The position numbers and the translations under genes are program-made. The notes below the pieces were generated by a model that ran no database searches, was not told where the DNA came from, and saw only the letters and a list, made by a program, of their open reading frames with translations. Source: Clostridiaceae bacterium (GTDB taxonomy: Bacteria; Cyanobacteriota; Vampirovibrionia; Gastranaerophilales; Gastranaerophilaceae). Taken from it: a stretch of 64,000 bases of DNA. Shown one piece after another: positions 1 to 9,103 of the stretch (position 1 is the first letter of the stretch; the number at the start of each line of letters is the position of its first letter). The stretch covers positions 1-64,000 of the forward strand of contig JALCDS010000006.1 in NCBI GenBank assembly GCA_022641775.1. Direction: 5' to 3'.

Positions 1-1
1 T

Positions 2-175
2 GTCCCTGCAGAAACAAATCAAAATTCTATTATGAAGATAAGGCATTTATCTCCAAGAGAATTCTATTTGAATCAAGTGGATGCTCCTAGAGAATTTGTT
101 CTCAAAGTTGTTGAAACAATATGTGGCGGTGGTTTGTACCACGAAGAAGGTTCCAGAAAGAGTTTTAATATCTAA
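2..175 (+). CDS. C-terminal fragment of a possible response-regulator receiver protein (cut by window start)
   Basis: An open frame enters from the left edge and stops with TAA, giving 57 residues. The end reads YLNQVDAPREFVLKVVETICGGGLYHEE. This resembles the last strand and helix of a response-regulator receiver domain (the pattern y.lkda.pe.l...v..v..GG.y). The usual conserved Lys would be replaced by Gln if this alignment is right. It has no partner start here, and it overlaps the convergent ABC ATPase gene by four bases at its 3' end. The receiver assignment is tentative because only the tail is visible. Confidence 0.5.
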   Translation, partial: VPAETNQNSIMKIRHLSPREFYLNQVDAPREFVLKVVETICGGGLYHEEGSRKSFNI

Positions 176-1158
176 ACTCTTTTACCTGTTTGTTTATCAA
201 ATAAGTAGATATCGGATTTGTTTATACTCAAATCCAATGTTTTGCCTATTTGAAAATCAGCATCCAGTTTTGCTGAACATTTATTTTCGCCTATATTGAA
301 ATATGCTATTTGTTCACTACCTAAAAGTTCAGTCATATCAACATTTACTGTTAATTTTATATCACCTGAAGTTATCATTTTCTCAGGACGAATTCCGACT
401 GTATAATCTCCGAGGTTTAAAATGTTTCCATCTATAAAATTCATTTGAGGTGAACCTATAAACCCTGCAACAAAAGTGTTAGAAGGGTTGTTATAAATGT
501 TTTCAGGAGTGTCTACCTGTTGAATTTTGCCTTGATTTAAAACAACAATTCTGTCCCCCATAGTCAAGGCTTCTGTTTGATCGTGAGTTACATATATAAA
601 TGTTGTTTGTAATTTTTCATGAAGTTTTTTAATTTCAGAACGCATTTGGACACGAAGTTTTGCATCCAAATTTGATAATGGTTCATCCATCAAAAATACT
701 TTTGGATTTCTTACAATGGCACGACCTAACGCTACTCTCTGACGTTGTCCGCCTGAAAGTTGTTTAGGCTTTCTATCTAAATATTCGCCCAAATCCAATA
801 TTTCTGCAGCTTCTTGAACTTTTTTTTCAATTGTTGCTTTATCAACTTTTCTCATTTTTAAGCCGAAAGCTATATTTTCTCTGACTGTCATATGCGGATA
901 TAGTGCATAACTTTGAAAAACAAATGCAATATCTCTGTCTTTTGGTTGGACGTCATTTACACATTTGTCGCCAATAAATATTTCGCCCGATGTAATATCT
1001 TCCAAACCGGCAATCATTCTCAACACAGTTGACTTTCCGCAACCGGAAGCACCTACAAGAACGATGAATTCTTTATCCTTAATTTCTAAATTTATTTCAT
1101 CAATTACTCTCTTTTTATCGTAGGCTTTAACCAAATTTTTTAATATTACATTACTCAT
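172..1158 (-). CDS. ABC transporter ATP-binding protein, sugar (MalK/UgpC) type
   Basis: This is the cytoplasmic ATPase of a CUT1-type importer for sugars or glycerol phosphates. Walker A GASGCGKST lies at about residues 36-44, the LSGGQ signature at 134-138 and Walker B VFLMDEP at 154-160. A C-terminal TOBE-like extension runs from about 235 to 328, the length expected for MalK/UgpC proteins. No permease or binding protein is adjacent; a family 1 solute-binding protein lies far away at 44.9-46.1 kb and could be a partner (inference). The start overlaps the end of the upstream kinase-like gene by 8 bases, so the two are probably translationally coupled. The substrate cannot be read from the sequence. 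Confidence 0.93.
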   Translation of the reverse strand: MSNVILKNLVKAYDKKRVIDEINLEIKDKEFIVLVGASGCGKSTVLRMIAGLEDITSGEIFIGDKCVNDVQPKDRDIAFVFQSYALYPHMTVRENIAFGLKMRKVDKATIEKKVQEAAEILDLGEYLDRKPKQLSGGQRQRVALGRAIVRNPKVFLMDEPLSNLDAKLRVQMRSEIKKLHEKLQTTFIYVTHDQTEALTMGDRIVVLNQGKIQQVDTPENIYNNPSNTFVAGFIGSPQMNFIDGNILNLGDYTVGIRPEKMITSGDIKLTVNVDMTELLGSEQIAYFNIGENKCSAKLDADFQIGKTLDLSINKSDIYLFDKQTGKRV

Positions 1159-2293
1159 TTTCTATTTCTTTATCCTTTTCAACAGGCAAAACTATGTTAA
1201 AAACAGTGCCTTTCATAACTTCTGTATCTATCTGAATACATCCTCCCAAACGGTTAACAATATTTTTGACTGTATTCATAATTATTGCGTGCAAAATTGC
1301 TTTTTTGTTGGAAGAATCCATTATTGCATATGGGTTGTAGATATTTTTCATTTCGGTGGATGAAAAACCCATTCCGGTATCTTTTATTTGTATTTTTAAA
1401 TAGTCGGTAGAAATCGCATCAACGTACCAATAAACGTCGGAGTGTTTTACTTCATCAATATCCGGATTAAAAATTCTGATTGTTATTGTTCCGATTTCTG
1501 TTAAATTTACAGCAAGTTCAAGTATTTGTTGGATGACTTTTCTCAGCGCATCTTCATCCATATAAACAGTTTTGCGCTGTAAATATTCGTTATCCAAAAC
1601 AAGTGTCAGCTTTTTATTTTGAAATAAAAGTTCGTTGTCCTTACAAATGCTTTGGAATAAAGTAAGAACATCAAACAATTTGCGTTTAACTTTAAACGTT
1701 GAAGATTCTACATAAGAAAAATCAAGGAATTTTTCCATAAAGTTGAGCAAATCTTTAGAATTTTTATTTATGATTTGTACATATTTTGATTGCTTTTCAG
1801 TAAGCGGATCATCAATATTATCAAGTAATGCTTGAGAAAAACCTATAATGGATTGCATAGGAGATTTGAAATCACTGGCAAGTTGCGTCAACATTATGTT
1901 TTTTTCGCGGTTAACTTTGCTTGTGTTTTCGGCTTGAGAGAGTACAGAAGTCATATGGGTTGTATTTCTCAAGGTTACAAAAAATTGCATTCCGTATTTT
2001 CTTGCGTTTAATTCAACAAAAAATTCTTTTGAACTAGGAGTTATTGCGCCGGTTACGAAAGACGATTTTTTAACATGCGATTTTTCAGCTAAATGCATTC
2101 CATCAACTACTATGTCATCCAGATGTAAGCCTAAAATATCATCTCTGGAAGTTTCAAATGTATAGATTGCTCTATCATTAACCCATGAAATCAGTCCATC
2201 CTCTTCTATAACAAGGACTGCATCAGGTAAATTTGTTAATACTTCTTTAGTATTTATTGAACTGAAAAAATTTGAGAAATTCATAGGTTGCAT
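1151..2293 (-). CDS. PAS-containing, degenerate sensor histidine kinase-like protein
   Basis: The 380-residue protein has a PAS domain (about 17-125), a dimerisation helix pair and a HATPase-like domain. The H-box aligns as QLASDFKSPMQSIIGFSQ against the usual vSHELRTPLnsIiGFs, which puts Ser140 where the phosphorylated His should be. In the N-box (about 250-262, LRKVIQQILELAVNLTE) the key Asn residues are Gln and Leu. The G1 box DTGMGF (305-310) is kept. No membrane segment is visible. The family fold is clear, but autophosphorylation looks impossible by the normal route, so it may act as a cytoplasmic PAS sensor or scaffold (inference). Its end overlaps the ABC ATPase gene. Confidence 0.85.
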   Translation of the reverse strand: MQPMNFSNFFSSINTKEVLTNLPDAVLVIEEDGLISWVNDRAIYTFETSRDDILGLHLDDIVVDGMHLAEKSHVKKSSFVTGAITPSSKEFFVELNARKYGMQFFVTLRNTTHMTSVLSQAENTSKVNREKNIMLTQLASDFKSPMQSIIGFSQALLDNIDDPLTEKQSKYVQIINKNSKDLLNFMEKFLDFSYVESSTFKVKRKLFDVLTLFQSICKDNELLFQNKKLTLVLDNEYLQRKTVYMDEDALRKVIQQILELAVNLTEIGTITIRIFNPDIDEVKHSDVYWYVDAISTDYLKIQIKDTGMGFSSTEMKNIYNPYAIMDSSNKKAILHAIIMNTVKNIVNRLGGCIQIDTEVMKGTVFNIVLPVEKDKEIENE

Positions 2294-2479
2294 TACTTTC
2301 CATTATGTTATATAATGCATAATAACATAAAAATTTGTAATGAAAAATTTTTATATTAATTTTTGTAATTTTTTTTTTACAAAATAGCAAAAAAATATGT
2401 TTTAAGGTTTTAAAGCAATAAATGAAACACAGAGAAGACAGCAAAAGTATTTTGTTGTACAAAACGAAGGACGTGACCT

Positions 2480-2833
2480 ATGAGAGAAATAGATAAAGTA
2501 AACAATGGTATTCAGCCTATTCAACCGGCAAAGGTTGACTCTTCAAAGGAAAATCTTAAAGATGAAAATGTAGCAGCAGAAAATGCAGAACCTAAAAAAG
2601 AAATTAAAGATTTAGGTAATACTCCTGCTGAAACATTGGGACGTTCTCAAGTTGCTGCGGATAATATTGAAAATGACCTAAAGGTTATGAAAGAAAATCC
2701 GAAAATGGTTGAAGAAGCAAACAAATTCTTTGATATGGCAGAAAAAGTATTAAAGAAAAATGGTGCTGAACATCCTGCAGAAGAAGCTGCATTATTGACT
2801 GATGCATACAAAAAAGAATTCTTAACAAAATAA
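2480..2833 (+). CDS. Small hydrophilic protein of unknown function (117 aa)
   Basis: I do not recognise a family. The protein is rich in Glu, Lys, Ala and Asn. It looks disordered over about residues 1-50 (NGIQPIQPAKVDSSKENLKD) and helical after that (VMKENPKMVEEANKFFDMAEKVLKKNG). There is no signal peptide or membrane segment. A GAAGGA ribosome-binding site lies about 11 bases before the ATG. It is transcribed away from the kinase-like gene and toward aroQ. The base composition and ordered codon use fit a real gene. A small cytoplasmic or exported helper protein is possible, but nothing shows which. Confidence 0.7.
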   Translation: MREIDKVNNGIQPIQPAKVDSSKENLKDENVAAENAEPKKEIKDLGNTPAETLGRSQVAADNIENDLKVMKENPKMVEEANKFFDMAEKVLKKNGAEHPAEEAALLTDAYKKEFLTK

Positions 2834-2887
2834 GACTCTTTTATTTTAGAGCAGTAAACTTTACATCTTAGGAGAAAAATTTAAACA

Positions 2888-3331
2888 TTATTTATCCTTG
2901 TCGTTCAAAAAATCGACAATGGCTTTTAGCCCCAAATTATAACTGTCAGCTCCAAATCCGGATATTTGACCGATGCAAACAGGAGCGAGGTAAGAGTTTT
3001 TTCTAAACTCTTCACGTGAGTATATGTTTGTCATATGAACTTCCACGGTTGGAATGCCAACAGAGGATATTGCATCTCGAATTGCAATACTTGTATGAGT
3101 ATATGCGCCGGCATTGATTAATATTCCGTCAAAAATGTTAAGCGCTTTGTGAATTTTCTCAACAATTTCACCTTCAAAATTGCTTTGAAAAGTTTCTATA
3201 TCTACACCAAGTGAAAATGAATATGCATACAATTCTTTTTCGATATCTTTAAGGGTTGTATTCCCGTATTTGTCAGGCTCTCTGATACCTAACATATTCA
3301 TATTTACGCCATTAATAACTAATATTTTCAT
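2888..3331 (-). CDS. aroQ: 3-dehydroquinate dehydratase, type II
   Basis: It catalyses the third step of the shikimate pathway, 3-dehydroquinate to 3-dehydroshikimate, as a cytoplasmic dodecamer in known relatives. The 147-residue length is typical. Family motifs are visible: [17 protein letters not shown] at the start with the catalytic-loop Arg and Tyr, [13 protein letters not shown] near 50-62, [15 protein letters not shown], and [14 protein letters not shown] carrying the active-site His. The ATG is preceded by GGAGAAAAGC at good spacing. The gene stands alone between a small protein gene and the candidate sRNA. Confidence 0.95.
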   Translation of the reverse strand: MKILVINGVNMNMLGIREPDKYGNTTLKDIEKELYAYSFSLGVDIETFQSNFEGEIVEKIHKALNIFDGILINAGAYTHTSIAIRDAISSVGIPTVEVHMTNIYSREEFRKNSYLAPVCIGQISGFGADSYNLGLKAIVDFLNDKDK

Positions 3332-3415
3332 GCTTTTCTCCTACTAAAATTATAATATAAAATCAAGTAATTGTAAATTTTTATTAATTTTTAAAAAATA
3401 AATGTAACATATTTG

Positions 3416-3505
3416 ACATGCTTAGAGTATCATGCATGTACAACTATCCCCAAATCTCCTCCCAAGATTATTGTTCAAAGTCGCAAAGAAGCGGCTTTTT
3501 TTTTT
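3416..3505 (+). ncRNA. Candidate trans-acting sRNA with anti-Shine-Dalgarno CCUCCC loop
   Basis: Three structures follow one another in about 90 bases. The first is a perfect 6-bp stem ACATGC/GCATGT (3416-3421 with 3434-3439). The second is AATCT/AGATT (3453-3457 with 3465-3469), presenting the 7-base loop CCTCCCA. The third is a GC-rich hairpin AGTCGC-AAAGAA-GCGGCT (3479-3496) followed by a run of T to 3505, an intrinsic terminator that works only on the + strand. The nearest upstream gene, aroQ, points away, so the terminated transcript must start inside this gap. The downstream gene has its own promoter. A weak -10-like TAACAT at 3405-3410 would place the start near hairpin 1. The layout recalls small cyanobacterial sRNAs such as Yfr1, but homology is not claimed. 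Confidence 0.6.
3479..3505 (+). terminator. Rho-independent terminator of the candidate sRNA
   Basis: The stem AGTCGC/GCGGCT (one G-U pair) has the loop AAAGAA and is followed directly by about ten T residues. The reverse strand has no T-run after the hairpin, so it works for + transcription only. Confidence 0.8.
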
Positions 3506-3636
3506 ACCCCGAGCAAAGGCACGAGCGAATGAAACAAAATCCAATTCAATAAGCAGAGGGATGATTGAGTAAAACTGGTGAAAGTCAAGTAAAACGTAGC
3601 TTTTCAAATCATAATCTTTTCTTAATTTTTCAAATA

Positions 3637-3664
3637 TTGACTTATAGATATAAATAACTACAAT
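3637..3664 (+). promoter_or_regulatory. Sigma-70 type promoter for the 83-aa gene
   Basis: The -35 box TTGACT (3637-3642) and -10 box TACAAT (3659-3664) are 16 bp apart. The predicted start near 3671 leaves a short leader with a GGGGAG ribosome-binding site before the ATG at 3692. Confidence 0.7.
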
Positions 3665-3691
3665 ATAAGTATAGGATTACGGGGAGCATTT

Positions 3692-3943
3692 ATGAAATTA
3701 GTCGAAAAATTAAAAGGTTATGAAAATCAATACATGTTTGTCAAATGGGCAACCGGCGGCGAATATGGAAAACTTGTTTATGTAGGCGATGATTTTATTG
3801 AATTCAATATTATTGATGTTGATACAATGGAATACTCTGAAACCGTATTTATTCAATCGGCATTAATTTTAGAAGTTGCTGTAGGCGGTGCTGATGTTCA
3901 AAGAATTTTGGCAGAAGTATCATCTAAAATGAGTTTAGAATAA
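3692..3943 (+). CDS. Small conserved-looking protein, possible SH3/Sm-like barrel (83 aa)
   Basis: I recognise no named family. The middle (GGEYGKLVYVGDDFIEFNIIDVDTMEYSETVFIQSALILEVAVGG) alternates short hydrophobic strands with turns, as in Sm-like or SH3-like small barrels. A short C-terminal helix with QRILAEVSSKM follows. There is no signal peptide. The start is supported by GGGGAG 5-10 bases upstream and by a well-formed promoter. The gene lies just upstream of comM, which has its own promoter in the 43-base gap. The barrel idea is inference from strand pattern only; an RNA- or protein-binding role would fit but is unproven. Confidence 0.75.
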   Translation: MKLVEKLKGYENQYMFVKWATGGEYGKLVYVGDDFIEFNIIDVDTMEYSETVFIQSALILEVAVGGADVQRILAEVSSKMSLE

Positions 3944-3951
3944 TTTTTTTA

Positions 3952-3980
3952 TTGATATAATCGTTGAAACAATATATAAT
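3952..3980 (+). promoter_or_regulatory. Promoter of comM, placed for a leaderless transcript
   Basis: TTGATA (3952-3957), a 17-bp spacer and TATAAT (3975-3980) are followed by only six bases before the ATG at 3987. No Shine-Dalgarno sequence lies between. Transcription should start at or within a base or two of the A of the ATG. Confidence 0.75.
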
Positions 3981-3986
3981 TAGTTT

Positions 3987-5531
3987 ATGGTAAACAAGGT
4001 TAATACGGCAACTGTTATCGGATTAAATCCGTATAAGGTTGATGTTGAGATAGATTCAGTGCGTTCTTTGCCTGCAATATCAATTGTAGGGCTACCTGAT
4101 ACTGCAATCAATGAGGCTCGTGACAGAGTTCGTTCTGCAATAAGGAATTCAAATTTTACGTTTCCTAATGGAAAGGTTGTTGTAAATTTGGCGCCTGCGG
4201 ATTTGAAAAAGGAAGGTTCGCATTTTGATTTACCAATAGCTGTAGGGATTTTGGTTGAAGAAGAAGTTTTAAAATCCGAACAGTTAAAAAATTATGCATT
4301 TTTAGGTGAGTTATCTTTAGATGGAACTTTGCGTGGCGTTAATGGCGTTTTACCGTTAGTTTTGGGTTTGCAAAAATTTGGGATAAAAAATGTCATTGTT
4401 CCTTTTTCAAATGCAAAAGAAGCCGGACTGGCAGAAGGAATAAATGTTTTTGGCGCAAAGACTCTTAATGATGTAGTTGCTCATTTTATTGATAATCCGA
4501 TTGTTCAGACAAAAATCGATACTCAAAAATATTTGCAAGAACAGGAAGAACGGGATTATATTTATGATTTTAAAGATGTAAAAGGTCAGCATAAGGCAAA
4601 AAGAGCATTAGAAATAGCTGCTGCCGGTAATCATAATATATTAATGATAGGTTCTCCGGGTTCCGGAAAAACGTTGATGGCGAAATGTTTTCCATCTATT
4701 TTGCCACCGTTGGAATTATCAGAAGCATTGGAATTAACAAAGATTTATAGTATTTCAGGATTGTTGTCCTCCGATGAACCGTTGATGTGTAAACGTCCTT
4801 TCCGTCCGGTGCATCACACGGCATCTCCAAACGGGATAATAGGTGGGGGCACGACTCCAAAACCCGGAGAAATTACACTTGCGCATCGCGGAGTTTTGTT
4901 TTTGGATGAAATGGTTGAATTCCCAAGGCAGGTGTTAGAGGTGTTAAGACAACCTTTAGAAGATAGTGAAATTGTTATATCTCGTGCAAAACATTCAATA
5001 AAATATCCTGCTAAATTTTTGCTATTGGGTGCGATGAATCCTTGCCCTTGTGGATTTTTAGGTGATAAAGAAAAACAGTGTACATGTTCTGAATTTCAAA
5101 TTTCAAGATATTTATCAAGATTGTCAGGTCCGTTGTTGGATAGAATTGATTTGCAAATAGAGGTCCCGAGATTAACTTCAAATGAATTGTTGAACTACAA
5201 TCAAGAGGAAGAATCTTCCTATGTAATTCGTGAAAGGGTTTGCAAGGCAAGAAGACGTCAAGTTGAGCGTTATAAAAATGATGGGATATTGACAAATTCC
5301 GAATTAACTCCAAAATTAATAAAAAAATATTGTAAAATTGATAAAGTATCAAGTGAATTATTTAAAGTTGCCATTGTAAAATATCAACTTTCAGGTAGAC
5401 GTTATGACAGAATTTTAAAACTTGCAAGAACTATTGCAGATTTGGATGAAAGTGAAAATATTGAACAAACCCATTTGATGCAAGCTCTTCAATATAAAAT
5501 GTTTGATAAAGAAAAAATGTTAATCAACTAA
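3987..5531 (+). CDS. comM: ComM/YifB family Mg-chelatase-like AAA+ ATPase
   Basis: ComM is a hexameric helicase that promotes branch migration when single-stranded DNA is integrated during natural transformation; other relatives are annotated YifB. The 514-residue protein has the N-terminal ChlI/Lon-protease-like domain (about 20-170, GLPDTAINEARDRVRSAIRNS) and an AAA+ core with Walker A GSPGSGKT at 222-229. Walker B is GVLFLDEM, followed by the region FRPVHHTASPNGIIGGG and a cysteine cluster CPCGFLGDKEKQCTC. The C-terminal Mg-chelatase lid domain is present. Promoter and ATG are six bases apart with no ribosome-binding site, so the mRNA is probably leaderless. Together with the pilus genes at 32.8 and 40-42.7 kb it hints at competence for DNA uptake. 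Confidence 0.93.
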   Translation: MVNKVNTATVIGLNPYKVDVEIDSVRSLPAISIVGLPDTAINEARDRVRSAIRNSNFTFPNGKVVVNLAPADLKKEGSHFDLPIAVGILVEEEVLKSEQLKNYAFLGELSLDGTLRGVNGVLPLVLGLQKFGIKNVIVPFSNAKEAGLAEGINVFGAKTLNDVVAHFIDNPIVQTKIDTQKYLQEQEERDYIYDFKDVKGQHKAKRALEIAAAGNHNILMIGSPGSGKTLMAKCFPSILPPLELSEALELTKIYSISGLLSSDEPLMCKRPFRPVHHTASPNGIIGGGTTPKPGEITLAHRGVLFLDEMVEFPRQVLEVLRQPLEDSEIVISRAKHSIKYPAKFLLLGAMNPCPCGFLGDKEKQCTCSEFQISRYLSRLSGPLLDRIDLQIEVPRLTSNELLNYNQEEESSYVIRERVCKARRRQVERYKNDGILTNSELTPKLIKKYCKIDKVSSELFKVAIVKYQLSGRRYDRILKLARTIADLDESENIEQTHLMQALQYKMFDKEKMLIN

Positions 5532-6053
5532 ATTGAAAAATCCTGCAATTAATCCAACAAGTGCTGAAATTGCAAGGTAAAATAAAGGATCACGTTTTTC
5601 TTTTGTGGTTAAATACAAGAAAAATCCGAATAACAAAAGTCCGAGTAAATTCAAATTATCAATAAACATTTTGATACCTACAGCAGCTAATAATCCGCAG
5701 CTTACAGGCTTTAGCACATATATTATAGTTTGTGTATATTTGTTTGTTCTGAAAGCTTCCAATAATTTTGCTACGATTAAACAAATAATAAATGATGGTA
5801 AAACGATTGCTACTGTTGCTATCAACGCACCTTTTATTCCGCTTGTTGTATAACCTGCAAATGTTGCCATGTTAACTCCGACAGGTCCCGGTGTTATTGA
5901 TGATAGCGCTATCATATCTGACAATTGTTGAGAGGTGAACCATTTTTCTGTTGAAATTAAATGGTATAAGAATGGTATCGTTGCATATCCGCCACCAAAA
6001 GAGAACAACCCTATTCTGAAGAATTCTAAAAATAATTTTATGTATAAAATCAT
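5520..6053 (-). CDS. Chromate transporter family protein, half-size subunit (second gene)
   Basis: The protein belongs to the CHR family of membrane proteins linked to chromate efflux. In half-size form two adjacent genes make a heterodimer. The 177 residues hold the family signature FFRIGLFSFGGGYATIPFL at the start and the conserved ALSSITPGPVGVNMATFAGYTTSGIKGA block near 48-75, then several hydrophobic helices. The start overlaps the end of the sister gene by four bases (ATGA type), showing coupled translation. Its 3' end overlaps the convergent comM by 12 bases. The real substrate in this organism is unknown; many CHR proteins have not been tested. Confidence 0.9.
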   Translation of the reverse strand: MILYIKLFLEFFRIGLFSFGGGYATIPFLYHLISTEKWFTSQQLSDMIALSSITPGPVGVNMATFAGYTTSGIKGALIATVAIVLPSFIICLIVAKLLEAFRTNKYTQTIIYVLKPVSCGLLAAVGIKMFIDNLNLLGLLLFGFFLYLTTKEKRDPLFYLAISALVGLIAGFFNLVD

Positions 6054-6610
6054 TCTTCTTCTCCTTCATCTTCATTTGGTTTAACAAATGCAACTACAAT
6101 TGCACCGAGTATTGCAACAACAATTATAAATATCGGAGATACTTTACAAAAAGCTGAGAGTAAAAATGCTCCCAAAAACATCCAACCTGTACGACGATTG
6201 ACTACGCTTTTCGGCCACATTTCCTTCACGGCAAGAAAAATAAGAGTTAAAACTCCGATTCCGATACCCCAGAACATACTTTTGACAAATCTCATATGAG
6301 TTATAATTGTCATTAATTGTGCAAGTATAACAATTGATACAAATGCAGGAAGAATTATCCCAAAAATTGCAGCTAATGCTCCCCAGAATTTTCTCAATTT
6401 GTAACCTACAAAAATTGCCATGTTTGCAGAAATAATTCCCGGAACACTTTGGCTTAAGGCATAATATTCACAAAGTTCGTTGTCATCTATCCAACGTCGT
6501 TTGTCTATCAATTCCACCTGTAATAGCGGAAGAATAACATATCCGCCACCGAGAAGCAAGACTCCAACATAGAAAAATAATTTGAAAATATTGTATAAAC
6601 TCTTATTCAT
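6050..6610 (-). CDS. Chromate transporter family protein, half-size subunit (first gene)
   Basis: This 186-residue partner of the following gene has the same fold. It shows KLFFYVGVLLLGGGYVILPLLQVELIDKRRWID at the N-terminus and the conserved LSQSVPGIISANMAIFVGYKLRKFWGALAA block. Five to six membrane helices are apparent and the tail is acidic (EDEGEEE). It starts one base after the end of atpC on the same strand, so it may be read through from the ATP synthase transcript. It shares only the CHR motifs with its partner, as expected for an ancient duplicated pair. Confidence 0.9.
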   Translation of the reverse strand: MNKSLYNIFKLFFYVGVLLLGGGYVILPLLQVELIDKRRWIDDNELCEYYALSQSVPGIISANMAIFVGYKLRKFWGALAAIFGIILPAFVSIVILAQLMTIITHMRFVKSMFWGIGIGVLTLIFLAVKEMWPKSVVNRRTGWMFLGAFLLSAFCKVSPIFIIVVAILGAIVVAFVKPNEDEGEEE

Positions 6611-6611
6611 A

Positions 6612-7004
6612 TTATTTATTCAATGATGCTTTCAATCTTACCATAGCTCTGGAAATAGCTGCCTGAGCTCGTTTTACATCAACCTGAGCGTTGTTTTCGG
6701 ACAATCTTAATTGTGCTCTTTTCAAAGCTTCTTGAGCTCTTACGGTATCAATTTCACTGCCAGGTTCTGCTGTTGTTGTAAGAATTATGGCGTCATCGTT
6801 TTTGAATTGTAATACACCACCCATAGTTGTAAAGGATTTAGGTTGTCCGTTTTGGATAACTTTTGTAACACCTATATCAAGGGCTGCCATAACCGGTACG
6901 TGATCTTTCAAGATCCCGAATTCTCCGTCAACACCTCTTGTGTAGATTTCTGTAACATCTTCATCAAATACAACTTTTTCATGTGTGATTATTTTTAAAT
7001 GCAT
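6612..7004 (-). CDS. atpC: ATP synthase F1 epsilon subunit
   Basis: This is the central-stalk subunit of the F1Fo ATP synthase that couples rotation and can inhibit ATP hydrolysis. The 130 residues comprise the N-terminal beta-sandwich (LKIITHEKVVFDEDVTEIYTRGVDGEFGILKDHVPVMAAL) and the full C-terminal helical hairpin (EALKRAQLRLSENNAQVDVKRAQAAISRAMVRL). The gene lies 13 bases after atpD on the same strand. No alpha, gamma or Fo genes follow; chromate transporter genes come next. Confidence 0.95.
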   Translation of the reverse strand: MHLKIITHEKVVFDEDVTEIYTRGVDGEFGILKDHVPVMAALDIGVTKVIQNGQPKSFTTMGGVLQFKNDDAIILTTTAEPGSEIDTVRAQEALKRAQLRLSENNAQVDVKRAQAAISRAMVRLKASLNK

Positions 7005-7017
7005 AATTTCCCTTTAA

Positions 7018-8445
<1,428 letters not shown>

Positions 8446-8456
8446 TTATTAATTTA

Positions 8457-8484
8457 ATTATATTACAAGAAAAAAAATGTGCAA
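8457..8484 (-). promoter_or_regulatory. Promoter of atpDC
   Basis: Read on the minus strand, TTGCAC (8484-8479), a 16-bp spacer and TATAAT (8462-8457) give a start near 8450. That is about 20 bases before the atpD ATG, leaving just enough leader for the GAGAGGAAG ribosome-binding site. Confidence 0.7.
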
Positions 8485-8702
8485 ACGTGTTTCAAGCGTA
8501 ATACAGAGAGTATTTTCATTTGGAAATGAATTTTCGATTACATTTGCATGACTTTTTTGAATAAATCATTAAAGTTCTTATAGATAAGTAGGTTGATATT
8601 TTACAAAATCCCTCGTTTATACGGATGATTTTTGATGAAATATCTATATACAAACATGTAAAATGTTGTAGAATAAATTAGAAAGGCAGGCGTAATTTAA
8701 AG
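8485..8702. other. Divergent spacer between atpD and fliE
   Basis: The spacer has no open frame. A perfect inverted repeat TTCATTT-gg-AAATGAA lies at 8515-8530 and could be an operator or chance. A -10-like TAGAAT at 8669-8674 precedes fliE, but no convincing -35 is seen. The ribosome-binding region AAAGGCAGG is just upstream of the fliE ATG. Confidence 0.4.
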
Positions 8703-9053
8703 ATGTTTGACACAAACAACAATATAATGCCTCGTTATGACTTGGCAGGGAGAATTGAACATACAAAGCTTGATACAGGCTTTGGGGGTATGCCGTCTGC
8801 AAGAATAGGCGAAGTTGAAGATACCTCGACTTCTGATTTTAAACAAGTTATGTCAGGATTGGTAGAAAACTTTAATACTCAATTGAATGAGCCGGACAAT
8901 TTGTTAAAAGACGTTATGTCAGGAAACAAAAACGTTGATATCCACGATGTTATGACTGCTATGGCAAAATCAGAAATCAGTGTCAACGTTGCGACTCAAT
9001 TGACAGGGAAAGTAATTCAAGCATACGACAAGATTATGCAGATATCTGTATAA
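8703..9053 (+). CDS. fliE: Flagellar hook-basal body protein FliE
   Basis: FliE links the MS ring to the proximal rod and is an early export substrate of the flagellar type III apparatus. The 116-residue length fits. The C-terminal half matches the family: LLKDVMSGNKNVDIHDVMTAMAKSEISVNVATQLTGKVIQAYDKIMQISV, against the usual dlHdVmiAmekA...l....nKvveAYqEIM. The N-terminal half is unlike other FliE proteins and probably disordered. FliE has no counterpart in virulence injectisomes, so this cluster is flagellar in type. It is first in the run fliE-fliF-(fliG slot)-fliH-flhA. Confidence 0.88.
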   Translation: MFDTNNNIMPRYDLAGRIEHTKLDTGFGGMPSARIGEVEDTSTSDFKQVMSGLVENFNTQLNEPDNLLKDVMSGNKNVDIHDVMTAMAKSEISVNVATQLTGKVIQAYDKIMQISV

Positions 9054-9103
9054 AATATATAAAATAACCAGACAAATTTAAAAAAGACTAAGGGAAGAAA
9101 AAC

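Noticed and set aside
3422-3607. 61-aa minus-strand ORF between aroQ and the 83-aa gene
   Set aside because: It lies across the candidate sRNA and its terminator, is low in complexity (poly-Lys from the T-run), and has no ribosome-binding site.
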